From Prunella strophiata (Eukaryota > Chordata > Aves > Passeriformes > Prunellidae): 64,000 nt of DNA. Below, piece after piece: positions 26,928-38,417 of the stretch. A program made the translations under genes and the position numbers. Position 1 is the first letter of the stretch. Each line of letters begins with the position of its first letter. The stretch spans positions 24,462,385 through 24,526,384 of the forward strand of contig JAZBQD010000017.1 of assembly GCA_036583965.1 (NCBI GenBank), in the 5' to 3' direction. The notes below the pieces were generated by a model. It was not told the origin of the DNA. It saw only the letters and a list, made by a program, of their open reading frames with translations, and ran no database searches.

Positions 26928-29895
26928 GAAACGCAGACAATGTTTCATAAGTTGTTCTGCATGACCCAGAAAATACATATATTCTTGTGTTTTCTCATGT
27001 CTTTCTGGTGACTCTTTACAAGATTCAAGTATTGAACTTCTTATCCCTGCTCCAGATTTTATGCTGTAACTCAACAATTATTCCCCTAACAATTCAAAGC
27101 CTATAAAAGAGGTAGATGATAAATTCCCTAGAATGGAAAAGAAATTAGGGACTTAATAAGGTATGCCATTCTCTTTCCAATGTTTTTTATCATTTCACAG
27201 TGTCTGATTTCTCATTAGCAGTCAAATACAGGTTATAGAAGACTATATCTCACAGATGAGGAAAATGTTTCAGCTCTCTGGAAAAAAAACTTCAAGCATT
27301 CAGAGGTGTCATTGAAAATTAAATTATGTAGTTTTCAAATGTGAAAGAAAAAAGAGAAATTTAGGGATGAAAAAATATATTCTACTGCAGACTCCAAGGA
27401 GGTTGTCTTTAATTGTTGTTTTGTGAAAGCAAACTGCTGTCACTGAAGAGGTAATAGAAAAAAGACAGGAGGTAAAATCAAATAGTAGAGAAAAGAGAAA
27501 TGCTGAGAGAATCACAGAAACCTATGACACAGGGGAAAGAGGGGAGAGGCAAATTAGAAGGGCAGCTAAGGGCAACTAAGGGAAAAATGAGTACTTCTCA
27601 TTCATACACTTATCTATCTGAACATGCAGAAAATTAGAAGTATAGAATGAGCTCTCCAGGCTTCTGCTTTTAGCAAAGGCCATCAGGTTCTAAAGATGCC
27701 AGCAAGATTTTAATACTCCATCTAATCCTGATGTCCTTCTCAGATGGGCCAGGACAGAGTGAGGAAGGGAACAAAAGGACCCACACACAACTGAGGCAGG
27801 AGCAATGGGGTTCTGTCCACCTGGCAGCAATGCCACTGGAGCTGGGAGAAACTGTGTGGAGAGGCTGAGCAAGGTCAGACAGATGGAAGATAAAGAGAAG
27901 ATTTTTTTTTCCCCTTGAGGGCACTGGGAACAGGGCTGACTCTATTCCTGGTAAAGTTTCCAGCCCCCACAGGATAAAATCCTGAGCCCAGGTCTAACCT
28001 CATGGCTGAGCTTGCTGCAGGCAGTAGCTAGGCTGGAGACTTCCCAAGGTCCTGAGTTGTCTAGTGGCACTGTGCAGTGGGCCACACACTAGCAGGGAGC
28101 AGGACTGAGAAACATGTACTTTGTGCTTCATAAGGAAACACCTAAGAGACTCTCAACTAAATTATTTCCAAAACTGAACTTCGCTGACTGAAGATGACAG
28201 AGGAAGAGCAGTCCAGTTTTTTGTGACCAGGGGACAAACGTGGAAAATCAGAAATTAAAGTGATTACCAGCTGGAAATTAAGTTGTATGTACGTTGAGAG
28301 GAAGTACATCTGAAGCAAGGAATAACATTTCTCTCAGCATCCAAGAAGGTGAACAAATGTTTGAGCATCATCATGAATCTGGATTAGCCAGGCATAGGTC
28401 AACTGATTGGAATTTTTCCTCTTTGTAGCTTTACCAATAATCAGTACTCAGTAACATTATGGGATCAACAGTTTTGGAGTCTCAAAATTAAAAATGTGTT
28501 AGGAAAGTGGATAAAGTTCTCTTAAAGCTGAAATAGAATTCAGCCAATGGTTTAAGCCAAAGAATTGTGGGGATAAGCAGAAAACTGGTAGGAGGATTGA
28601 AAATATGCTCAAGTGACCTTGCAGCTGGAAATAACCCTTGATAAGCCTGTGTGAAAAGCAGACTGGTGATTCTCTAGCACAGACTGAGTTTAGCCCTGTC
28701 TGCATCTCTGCTTTCGTGCCCCTTCCCAGCTGGTGCTTCAGGATCCTCCAGTTATCAACGTAACAGAAATAGGTTTGCTCTTTGTGTTTTAGCCAGAGGT
28801 TTCTGATTCTCCCAGCTGTCTGCCTGAGCCAAACTCAGAGTCACCAGAGAAGAAAAGCTCTATTATTTGTACTGCACTTCAAACCCAATCTCTGATCTGT
28901 TTTGAGTTTGCTCTGGCACAGACCTGCTTGCTGACGTTCACTAGTTACTGAAATGAGGACTGATACTCTGAATAAATGTTTCAGGATAATGAGGTGAGAA
29001 TTAATGATACATCTTCTCTGGCTTTACAAAGAAGAACCTCAAAGTGTCTTAGAAGGAATCTAATGTAGGTTCAAACTGATTATTAAAATCTAATTGGTCC
29101 TTTAAGTCCCCCAAGGAGAGAGAAAACCCCTACCCCTGAAAATGTAAGACAAGAATTAGTGCAGAATGTTGAGATGCATTTTACTGTGACAGTTTGGTTT
29201 TATTATTGCAAGCAAAATCTTTTTTTTAATACATTTTATGTTTTATGTTCATTGGTTTAATACCTGCCTTTCTAAAGGTAGCTTATCCCCTGAGGTATTC
29301 AATCGGCTAGGTCCTTATAAGGTGGGCTAAAAGTTCTTTAAAAAATATCCCTAGCTATTCCATTTATTTAGGCAGTGGTTTTTTTCTTTCTTAACTCAGA
29401 ATGAGCATGCTTTTTTAAGAGACTGGTTTTTTTGCCAAACCAAATTTTATCTATTTCTATTCTTCAAGAAATCAAACTTTTCCTATTAATACAAATGAAC
29501 TGGTTTTGGGGGTGAGTTCTGGGTTGTTTTTTTGTTGTGGTTTAATTTCTTTTTCCTGTTTCTGTTTATAGAATTACCTTTTACAGGTGGTTATCACAGG
29601 GAGTTTTCAATGGTGCAATATCTGGAATGCTTTTGACAGCTAACGCCTTTTAAAAGATTTTTATCGACCATTTCAGTGAGGTAATTGAAGTTGATAGCAA
29701 AGTTTATTGGTGGAATTATATTGGTGTAAATGCTGGAAGCTTGTACAAAGTTTCCTTTGTTTCTTGTATGGTTTATAGCTGTTATTAATACTGATGTTTA
29801 GATGCACTAAATGTCCTCATCATCGTGAACCTGTTTTTTTAAAGCAGCTTCTTAGACTGAGCTCATTTTCAGAACTTGTACTTTTGTTGATTCGT

Positions 29896-30017
29896 GGGTT
29901 TTTTTTGGTTTTTTTTTTTTTTTTTTGTTTGTTTTTTTGTGGGTGGAGGGGGGATGTGTGGGTTTTTGGGGTTTTTTGTTTGTTTGCTTGTTTTGGTTTT
30001 GGTTTTGTTTTTTTGTT
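29896..30017. repeat. T/G-rich low-complexity tract
   Basis: About 120 bp consist almost only of T and G, with runs of T broken by G and gtttg units. The 88-codon open frame across it (29794-30060) is a translation of the tract, rich in Phe, Cys and Val, and is not a gene. Confidence 0.9.
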
Positions 30018-31156
30018 CAAGCGCTCTTCTGCTTTATGTAATGGCCATAGGTACCTTTAGGCTGTAGTCCGGGTATATTATGGAGACTTCAGCTTCTGTG
30101 CTGAAATTTGTCCAGAATAGTTTCCTCTTTTGTCTTCTCAATTTTCAAAATGTTTTTTGTGTTTTTTTCATGAATGGGACTTCTGAATTTAGGACCACAT
30201 CGACCACAGTTAAACACCAAATATAATATTTTTTTGGGATTACTCATCATAAAAGCTTTGTATCAAATGAGTCTTCAAAATAAAGGTACTTTTTCAACTT
30301 CTGACAAGAAGGTCATCTCTTTTGATTTTTATTCTCTCAAGACATAAAGAGGAGAAGAAGATTAGTCTCAGAATACCCATTATAAGTAATCATAGCTATC
30401 AAGTGACTCCACTGATGCTAAGAAAAATTTTGTTATGTCACTCAAACAGGAAAGTTTAGATGCTTTATTAAAAGCAGGTAAGTTTAGATGCCTTCTTTAA
30501 AACAACAAATATTGGAGGGGTACATTTTCTAATGTTTAATTTTAAACAATTTTGTTTAAAAAAAAGTGAGATAGGAAAGACAAGGAGATATTTTTACTCC
30601 ATGTGACTTTTTCTGCTGAGCTTGTAATAATATTGCCTAAAAACACAGCTTAAATCTGGAATCTGAGACTTTGAAGCCCCGTGAGGCTGACTTGCACTCC
30701 TTGAATTCAACAAATTATTCTAATTTCATACCTGCATCTAACTTAATAGTCTCATTTTTTTGTGAGATGCCCCAATTAAGTAAACCAATGTTACCTTGAC
30801 CATTACCACCTAAACTTAAGCATAAAACAAGGCAAACAGCACTTATTTCGTACAATATTTGATTAAAGAACACTGTCATGTTTACTAAATTTTTTGTTGA
30901 TGAGAAGGGTGAAAGGGTGACACTGTGTACCTGTGTGTGAAAGGAGAGAATGTTGTATGATAATTTTGGGGGGTTTAAACATGTCTGTACATTTCCAGCA
31001 GCAAGTTATATTCTTACTTTTACTTATACTTTTACTGTAGGAAGGAGTTTCTCTTTCATTGTCACAAAATCTGTGATATGGAAAACATTTATTTATTTAT
31101 TTTGTTTGTTTTAAATCTTCATTAAAAGTCATTTATGCTCCCAGCAGTAGTAATTT

Positions 31157-31157
31157 A

Positions 31158-31189
<32 letters not shown>
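31157..31189. repeat. Poly-A tract
   Basis: Twenty A, one G and about eleven more A. No upstream retrogene or element was recognised that would make it a tail. Confidence 0.9.
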
Positions 31190-31190
<1 letters not shown>

Positions 31191-32242
31191 AGAACCAGAG
31201 CTAGGACTTATTTGCAGTGTCCTTTTCTGCTCTTTGCCTGTGGTAAGGGTACATTGCATAGCAATGCACACACTAAATGATAAACTGTTCAGCAAATAAA
31301 CACTGCCCTCTGTGGGAAAAAAAGGTCCCTCATCTGCTACAACTTTCTGCAAGTTTTTCAAAGTGATGCCATACCTAATGTGAAAATATTAGCCATGGTA
31401 TTCTTTTAAGAAGAAATGAACAGTCTTTTAGAATAAAACTTGTGGCCTCATCTAATACGATGTCCTAATTTGTCTCTATATAGCAATGCTAATCACAGGT
31501 AGTATCCAGAAGCAAAAGATAAAAGGATTAAGGATTTTCTTTGATTTAAAGGATATGGTCTAACAGAAGATTGCACTGCAGCTCCAGCAAAATAACTCTC
31601 TTATTTCCAGCCACAGCAAAATGGATATTTTCTGAATGCTAACTGCTCCTGAATCTCATCAAGACAGAGATTTTAAGCTAATTTTTGTCTTCCCTTTTAT
31701 CCCATGTACCCAAAGAAGAAATTTCTGTACTGGTCTACACTGAAATATTTTGGTGGCAGCTCTGATACACTCTTCTCACCAAGAAAGTACAACAGAAAAA
31801 TGAAAATATAGCAAGAGATAACCAGAGCCAGCAAGTTAACTCCTTAGTTCTCTAGAGGCCATAGGATATATTAAGCAACAGCCAGAGAATCTGAAATCAC
31901 CAATCTCTCTGTCTTCTAAACTAGTTTCATAATGCATTGTTTTTCAGTAGAAGGAAAGAAATCACACATTCTTGCCACCCACATTACATGACAAGACACA
32001 TACTTACAGGCTCAGGTTGATTCAAGGAAAAATATTTCTTATCATCCTGTAACACAAGCTTTGGTTTGCAGAAGGCAAGGTCATGGCCTTTCTGTCTCCA
32101 CAATTCTTGCCTTCAAGCCACCTGAAGCAAATAGGGGCAATAGGTCAGAAGAGCATGCACAGGTCCTGAAATGTCTCAGAGGGAATGGCATGTATTAATG
32201 CCATATGGCACCACTGCCTTGTTCACCTGGGAATGTCAGTCA

Positions 32243-32287
32243 GCAGAGTTTCACCCTTTGGGGAAGAATAAAAGGGTGAAACTCTGC
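32243..32287. other. Perfect 17-bp inverted repeat (hairpin)
   Basis: The arms gcagagtttcacccttt (32243-32259) and aaagggtgaaactctgc (32271-32287) are exact reverse complements, with an 11-nt spacer ggggaagaata. The pairing stops cleanly on both sides. The stem is shorter than a normal microRNA precursor stem, so I call only the structure. A small inverted repeat (atggcat/atgccat) lies just upstream near 32188-32207. Confidence 0.85.
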
Positions 32288-33355
32288 ATTGCCCATCAGC
32301 ACAGGGGTTCCCATAGAGAAATTAGCAAGGAACCTCCCAACTAAATTTACAAATTACATTATTAGACTGCAGGAAAAGAATTGCCATATCACCTGGCTTC
32401 CTGCAATTGAACTAGAGTCTAGCAGACTGTATAATTTCCTTCTAAATTTGAACAAATTTTAGTTTTCTAATTTATGTCTGAAAGGGTAAGAAAGCTATAA
32501 ATTTAATGAGAAATATAGGTCCACTGCAATCAGTAAAGTCCTCCTGCCTTTTTTATGTCAAACTTTGTATCTCAATTAAGTCAAGAAAATAGTTTCTTTC
32601 TTCATGGATCCCCTTGGTTGATTACACTAAAAAAAGACCTCCTATCTCAAGATTCAGGAGCTAACCTAAGGGAGTATTTCTCTATTAATATCTTTTGCAT
32701 CTGTTCTTCTGGTCCCAGTTAAAGTTATGTAGAAAGGCTGTGACACAGTATTTGTAGTTGTTTGTTTTCCTAAGCTCAACTGTAAGCAACAGTGTTGATC
32801 AGTAGACAGCAGAAGATGTGAAACAGTTGCCAAGGGCAGCTCCTGTGAGTTGTGTGGTGTTATGTCTCTCACTCGGTTAGTGCATAAACAGTTTCAATAC
32901 AGGTTTTCTTATTTTAAGGCAAATATTGCACAAAAATCTAGTCTAAAAGGGGCACACAATGTTCAACAATAAAAATACCAGCCTGTGTACTTACACAGAC
33001 TTTAAATAAAAAAAATTTTGGCTAGTCCCTTCACTTCTACTGAGCTGCATAGCTAATAAATCTTTATCACGCATCTCTAATCTAGGGAAAACTATTACTT
33101 TATTAATTTTATGGCGTCTTTCAGAGTATGTCAAATTGCTAAAGATTCAGTAAAACATTAAACAGGTTGTTTCTTGTTTTTTCAGTATGGATGTAAAACA
33201 ATTCATCATAGAGGTTTATAAATCCTTTCAGGAGATTCTTTGAGTTTGCTATTAATACTTATTAGCCCTGAGAACTGCCCCCTGTCTTTATTACTTTGTA
33301 AAGTGAATGAGGCAAAAAGGGGGGGCAACTTCACATAGAGAAATTTTAAATTCCT

Positions 33356-33369
33356 GTTGCCATGGTAAC
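33356..33369. promoter_or_regulatory. Candidate RFX-family X-box
   Basis: gttgccatggtaac is a 14-bp near-perfect palindrome that fits the X-box consensus GTYRCCATGGYAAC bound by RFX transcription factors. A full-length match is rare by chance in AT-rich DNA. No promoter, exon or ciliary gene is visible near it, so activity is not shown. Confidence 0.5.
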
Positions 33370-33571
33370 ACTGCTGCATGTTAGGAAGCTTTTCTGAATA
33401 TTTTGGCTTTTTTTCCTATCCCTGCCTTTGCTCAATAGAACTTTAGTGCTCACACATTTAATTTACATTACAAAAGCTTTTTCCTTTTCTAATAAAGCCC
33501 TGCTGCTATTATTATTACTATTATTTTTGTTGCTGTTTTTATTGTATTGTTGGTCATGGTGGTTTTTTTAC

Positions 33572-33597
33572 TGATAATATTAATATTAATATTATCA
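33572..33597. repeat. 26-bp perfect AT-rich palindrome
   Basis: The sequence from tgataatatt to aatattatca is its own reverse complement over 26 bp with no spacer, built from ATT/AAT units. It lies beside ATT-rich trinucleotide sequence at 33505-33560 and probably arose from that simple repeat. Confidence 0.9.
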
Positions 33598-36054
33598 ACT
33601 TCAAAATGTTTCCTTGTGCAGACAGGGACATCTTCTGTGTAAGAAAATGCTTCATGGCAACTTTCTTCCCCATCTTGGACAGCAGCAACCGGGTCCCAAC
33701 AGGTTTCAGTCCTCATCCTTTCATGCAAATATCCTGCATTTTCACAGTTTTTCCTCTTCCTCCCATGATGACTCACACATAAGAAAGATTTGGACAAAAA
33801 AAAGGACCAGAAGTATCTACACAGTCACAGGCCAGTGCTTGCTTGGGGACAGTTCAGGGCTGAGAGTCAGATATTGTAAATCCTGAGGGCAGTTTCCACA
33901 AGTAATCCTGGCACATCTGCTTTCACTTTCTGTCTCCATTTCCTTCTCAATTTTCTCAGCAAGAAGTGAGAGCTAGTCTAAGCAAGCAGAGTGACCAGTA
34001 CCTCTTCACTTTTAGCAATTACAACCATCCTATAGGATAATATGCACATGTTTAACCTGAACCCAGCAAAAACTTAGGACTTCTTGAGTGTAACAGCTCA
34101 CAATATATTCAGAGATCTTTAACACTCAGAACCGAAACCTAAGAACCCCAAATTTGAACTTTTTAATCATGCACATTTGAAATACTTCAGGTCTTAGGAA
34201 TTATTTTTTCCACAAAGTGAATAGAGTTGTACCAACCATGTAACATCTGTCTCTGTAATCTATCTGTGCTTCAATTTCCCCATCTTTAAAACAGAGATTG
34301 TGCTTCTTTTTCATCCCTGATGTGTGTTGAGATGTCTAGGCAGGCAGTGTCAGAGGAAAGAGAGCAAGGCAAGCCTAATGAGGAGAAAGACTTTTTTCAT
34401 TTAACAAATTGAAGTGACTTGAGGATAGCAGATATGCAACTAAACAATTAAGGCTTCATTCACAACCCCTTACAGAATTATTATAATTTCTTATGAATGC
34501 TTTCATTTTTTCCCTTTTTTGGCACAATTCTCATTACTGAAATATTTCTGAAACTTAAAATAGTGTACATGTACCGTGATTGTTGTGGTATATTTTGAAT
34601 GTATTTTCATTCTGCTATTCATTGTTTGTTTATTAACAACCATGGAAACAAAAGTCTCCAATGCCTAATAAAAGTCCTAACAATAAGCATCCCCCAAAAA
34701 ACCATTTTCATAGAGAAGTAAACATCAGGATTTCAAAAGCATTAAAGCATTTGAGAGAAAATGTAAGCTTCTATTTACAGCTCCAATATTGTAGTAGAGG
34801 TAACTGCCTATAAGTTTAGCAATATAATGTTTCCTGCCATGACAAAAGGAGAAGAGGGTAGCTGTGTTTCTGCTGAAAAAGTAATTTCAACCCTGCAAAG
34901 ATTTATTGATCATATTGCTTGTCATTACTCCAAGAGCTCTAGACAGATATTACCTTTTTATTTTAGATGTAAATGAATAAATAAAAGTACTGATTGATAT
35001 AAATGCCATTATATTATTTTACGGTGTATTTTTCTAATATAGCATGAATCTTATTTTCTTCTTAAAATGAAGCAGAGATCTCAGAAACCTCTCAAAAATT
35101 ACTTGACAGTCTCAGGATTATCTAAGTTATTCAGAGACATCAGCAAACACAGCAGTGATCAGCCTGCACTGCATGATTGTCTTCCCTACTATTGCAGGCC
35201 CAGTCACTATATTCAATTTCAACATTAGTTAGAAACAATATCAAGTCCCTTCTGTGCTGCCATCCTCTGTATCATCTGTTTCTTCAAAGAGACAGGTGCT
35301 GGGAGCATTCCTTACAGTAACAGGGCAACCTGGTCCTGAGCACAGTGAAGAACCAAAGAGAGTTCACATTCTGTTTGATTAGTTGACTCCCAAATGACAA
35401 GCACACACAGAGAAAAATAACTTAAAAGGAAGAAAAGATGGGCACACTCCAACTGATGGTTAGAGCTCTCTTTACCTCATGTTTAATTTACACTTTTCAT
35501 TATTGCAATCTCTGGCCAGAGCAAACCAATACTCTAACCACTTTCTGCTCATTAATATAATTCCAGAACTATCAAACATCCCTGGTAACAGCACTGTTGC
35601 TTTTTGTTTGTTTGTGTGTTTGTTTTGGGAGGGGGTGTTGCTTTTTTGGTCTTGCAGATGGAAGCAATATATTTCAGTCCATGATATTGAAACTCCACTT
35701 CTGCGATAGAGCAACTGGGGGTTTGCAAGTGGTACTGCAATGACATGATAAAACACACTGATCATATAAATTTATGCACACCTATCACACCTTTAAATTA
35801 ATTCAAATGCAGTTTATTTGTCCATGAAACAGTTAATTTTAGAAGCAATGCATTTTCTCCCTTTGTCATTCTAAAGCAATCTGATAACCTGTCCTCCCAG
35901 ATAATGCAAAAAGCCAAAGCAGGCATTGTGTTGGGTGTTCCTGGTGATCTAAATGAAAATAAAGCATGTCTGTGCACAAGATCACAAGACAATGGTGATG
36001 ATCTATCTATACACAGAGCTAAAGGAAAGGATTGCCAACATAAGCTGATGTTTC

Positions 36055-36945
36055 ACAGTTCTGTTCTAGAGGCAATTTGTTCAATATTCTCATCAGTGAT
36101 CTGGATGCAGAGACTGAACATGCAGTTTGGCTGATGACACCAAACTGGGAGATGCTGACTCTCCCAAGAGACCTTGAAGGGCATCTGTATACATTGAAGC
36201 ATTGAGGAGACACAAATGGCATGAAATTTAGTGAGACCAAACGTGGGATTCTGTAATTGGGGTGGGGCAACTCTGGACACTCCACACTGTCAGAGGAGTG
36301 GCTGGAGATCAGCCCTGCAGAGCAGGATCTGGGGTTTTTGGTTGGCAGCAGGCTCACTGTGAGCCAGCAGGCTGCACAGCCAGCCAAGAGGGCAAGCTGC
36401 ATCCTGGGGACATCAAACACAGCACAGCCATAAGGTCAGAGAGAAGATTATCCTGCTGTGTCCAGCATTGGTGAGACCTGAGCTGTGCTGGGCCACTCCG
36501 TTTGAGAAGGACGTGCTGGTCCTTGATTGTGACCAGAGGAGGCCAGCAAAGCTGATGAAAGGGCTGGCTAGTGTCCTGTAAGGAGTGGCTGAGGACCCTG
36601 GATTGGCCCCATTTGCAGAAAAGGAGGCTGAGGCTGAGCTCATTGCTCTCTACAGATTCCTGGGGAAGGGGAGTGGAGAGGGAAGTGCTGAACTCTTTCC
36701 CCTGGGATCCAGTGATAGGGCATGTAGAAATGGATCAAATCTGCATCAGGGGTGGTTTGGAACAGACCTTACTGAAAGAGTGATCAAACACTGGAACAGA
36801 CTATCTAGCAAGGTGGTAGAAGCCCTGTGTCTGTTGGTATTCAGGAGATATTTGGACAATGCTCTTAATAACATGCTTTAACTTTTGGTTGCCTCTGAAG
36901 TGGCTGGACAATTGGACTGTAAAATTATTGCAACTTGAATATTCT
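36055..36945 (+). mobile_element. CR1 LINE, 3' portion, plus strand
   Basis: It begins in the reverse transcriptase C-terminal region (ttcaatattctcatcagtga; gctgatgacaccaaactggg). It continues through ctcactgtgagccagcaggc, gtgagacctgagctgtgctg and ggaacagactatctagcaag to the 3' untranslated end with gaatattctatttt near 36945. About 890 bp are present, 5' truncated. The coding part is broken by stops and frameshifts. In its ORF2 C-terminal region it resembles the antisense CR1 at 51591, which suggests the same subfamily. Confidence 0.92.
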
Positions 36946-36949
36946 ATTT

Positions 36950-38020
36950 TTGGTGACTCAGCCCTGGGTGGATGGATGGATGGATGTCCCATGCCCATCA
37001 AAGTCATGCTATTACTTTCCTCCCCAGCTGCTCAAAGGAGAGAAAACAACAAAAAATCCATTATTTGAGATAAAGACTAAGAGATCATTCACTGATTACT
37101 GTCCAAGGCAAAATATACTCAACTTAGGGAAATTAGTTGAATTTATTACCAATCAAAACCAAAGCAGGATAATGAGAAGCAAAACAAATCTTAAAAACAA
37201 CACTCTCTTTCTCGTTCCTTCTTCCCAGAAGGGGAAGGCTTCACTTTATCCATGATTCCTTACCTCCTCTCTCCAGCAGACAGGGAGATAGGAATGAGGG
37301 ATGACAGTCAGATCATCACAGGTTGTTTTTGCTGCTACTGCTTCCTCAAGGGAAGGACTCCCTCCCCTGCTCCAGTGTGGGGTTGCTCCCTACAGTCTCC
37401 CATGAACTTCCCAGTATGAGTCTTTCCCTTGTGTTACAGTTCTTCATGAACTGCTCCAGTGTGGGTCCCTTTCTATGGGTGCAGTCCTTCAGGATCAGGC
37501 TGCACCAGCGTGGGACTCCCATGGATCACAAGCCCTACCAGTAAATCTGCTCCAACGTGGGCTTCCCAGAGGTCAAAGCCTTCTTTCAGGCATCCACTGG
37601 GATCCTCTATGGGCTGCAGCTGGATTTCTGCTTCACCATGAACCTCCATGGACTGCAGGATCACATTCTGTCTCACATGGTCTGCACCACAGGCCCCAGA
37701 GGAATCTCAGCACTGGTGCCTGGAACACCTCCTCCCTCTCCTTCTTCACTGGCCTTAGTGTCTGCAGAGCTGCTCTTCCCACATATTCTCACTGTTCTCT
37801 TCTTTGGGTGCCATTACTTCTCAGTAGCATTTTTTTTTCCTTCTCTACGATGTCATCTTAGAGTAGCTACCACAGCTGCTGATGAATTTGGTCTTGGTCA
37901 GCAGTGAGCTCATCTTGGAGCCAGCTGGCACTGACTCTGTGAGACACGCAGGAAGCGTCCGGCAGCTTCCCACAGAAACCCTCTCTGTAGCCCCCTGCTG
38001 TCCTGTCCCTTCCATTCAAT
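36950..38020 (-). mobile_element. ERV LTR, minus strand, 5' end lost
   Basis: On the minus strand this follows a long LTR common in songbirds. A polyadenylation signal lies at 37142-37147 (tttatt on the plus strand). The 3' end near 36950 has the gactcagccctggg and gcccatcaaag blocks. Four degenerate units with gctccagtgtggg-like cores start at 37369, 37451, 37499 and 37549. The right part holds ccagctggcactgactctgt and tagccccctgctgtcctg, close to where the LTR 5' end should be. That terminus is missing and the CTCCT tract takes its place. The left end abuts the CR1 tail at 36945. Confidence 0.82.
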
Positions 38021-38417
38021 TCTCCCTCTCCTCTCCTCCTCCTCTCCTCTCCTCTCCTCTCCTCTCCTCTCCTCTCCTCTCCTCTTCCTCTCCTCTCCTC
38101 TCCTCTCCTCCTCTCCTCCTCCTCTCCTCCCTCTCCTCTTCCTCTCCTCTCCTCTCCTCCCTCTCCTCTCCTCTCCTCTCCTCTCCTCTCCTCCTCCTCT
38201 CCTCTCCTCCTCTCCTCTCCTCTCTCCTCTCCTCTCCTCTCCTCTCCTCCTCTCCTCTCCTCCTCCTCTCCTCTCCTCTCCTCTTCCTCTCCTCTCCTCT
38301 CCTCTCCTCTTCCTCTCCTCTCCTCTTCCTCTCCTCTCCTCTTCCTCTCCTCTCCTCTCCTCTCCTCTCCTCTCCTCCCTCTCCTCTCCTCTCCTCTCCT
38401 CTCCTCTCCTCTCCCCT
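38021..38417. repeat. CTCCT-type pyrimidine satellite, about 397 bp
   Basis: An almost pure C/T strand is built from CTCCT pentamers with scattered indels (ctcctcctc, cttcc). The other strand is all purine and reads as Gly-Glu-Glu-Arg-Arg repeats in a spurious 207-codon frame (37910-38533). Long mirror-like purine/pyrimidine tracts of this kind can form triplex (H-DNA). It starts within about 20 bp of the last recognisable LTR sequence. Confidence 0.97.

Larger units (their letters stand above)
26928..36054. other. Unique AT-rich non-coding stretch, 9.1 kb
   Basis: No gene recognised. It includes GC-richer parts near 27640-28100 and 28680-28830 without identifiable content, T/G-rich simple sequence near 35596-35635, and the hairpin, X-box and palindrome listed separately. 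Confidence 0.45.

Noticed and set aside
36019..36420. 133-codon minus-strand open frame
   Set aside because: It is antisense to the CR1 at 36055-36945.
37475..37907. 116- and 128-codon overlapping plus-strand frames
   Set aside because: They lie within a minus-strand LTR with internal repeats. LTRs of this type are non-coding.
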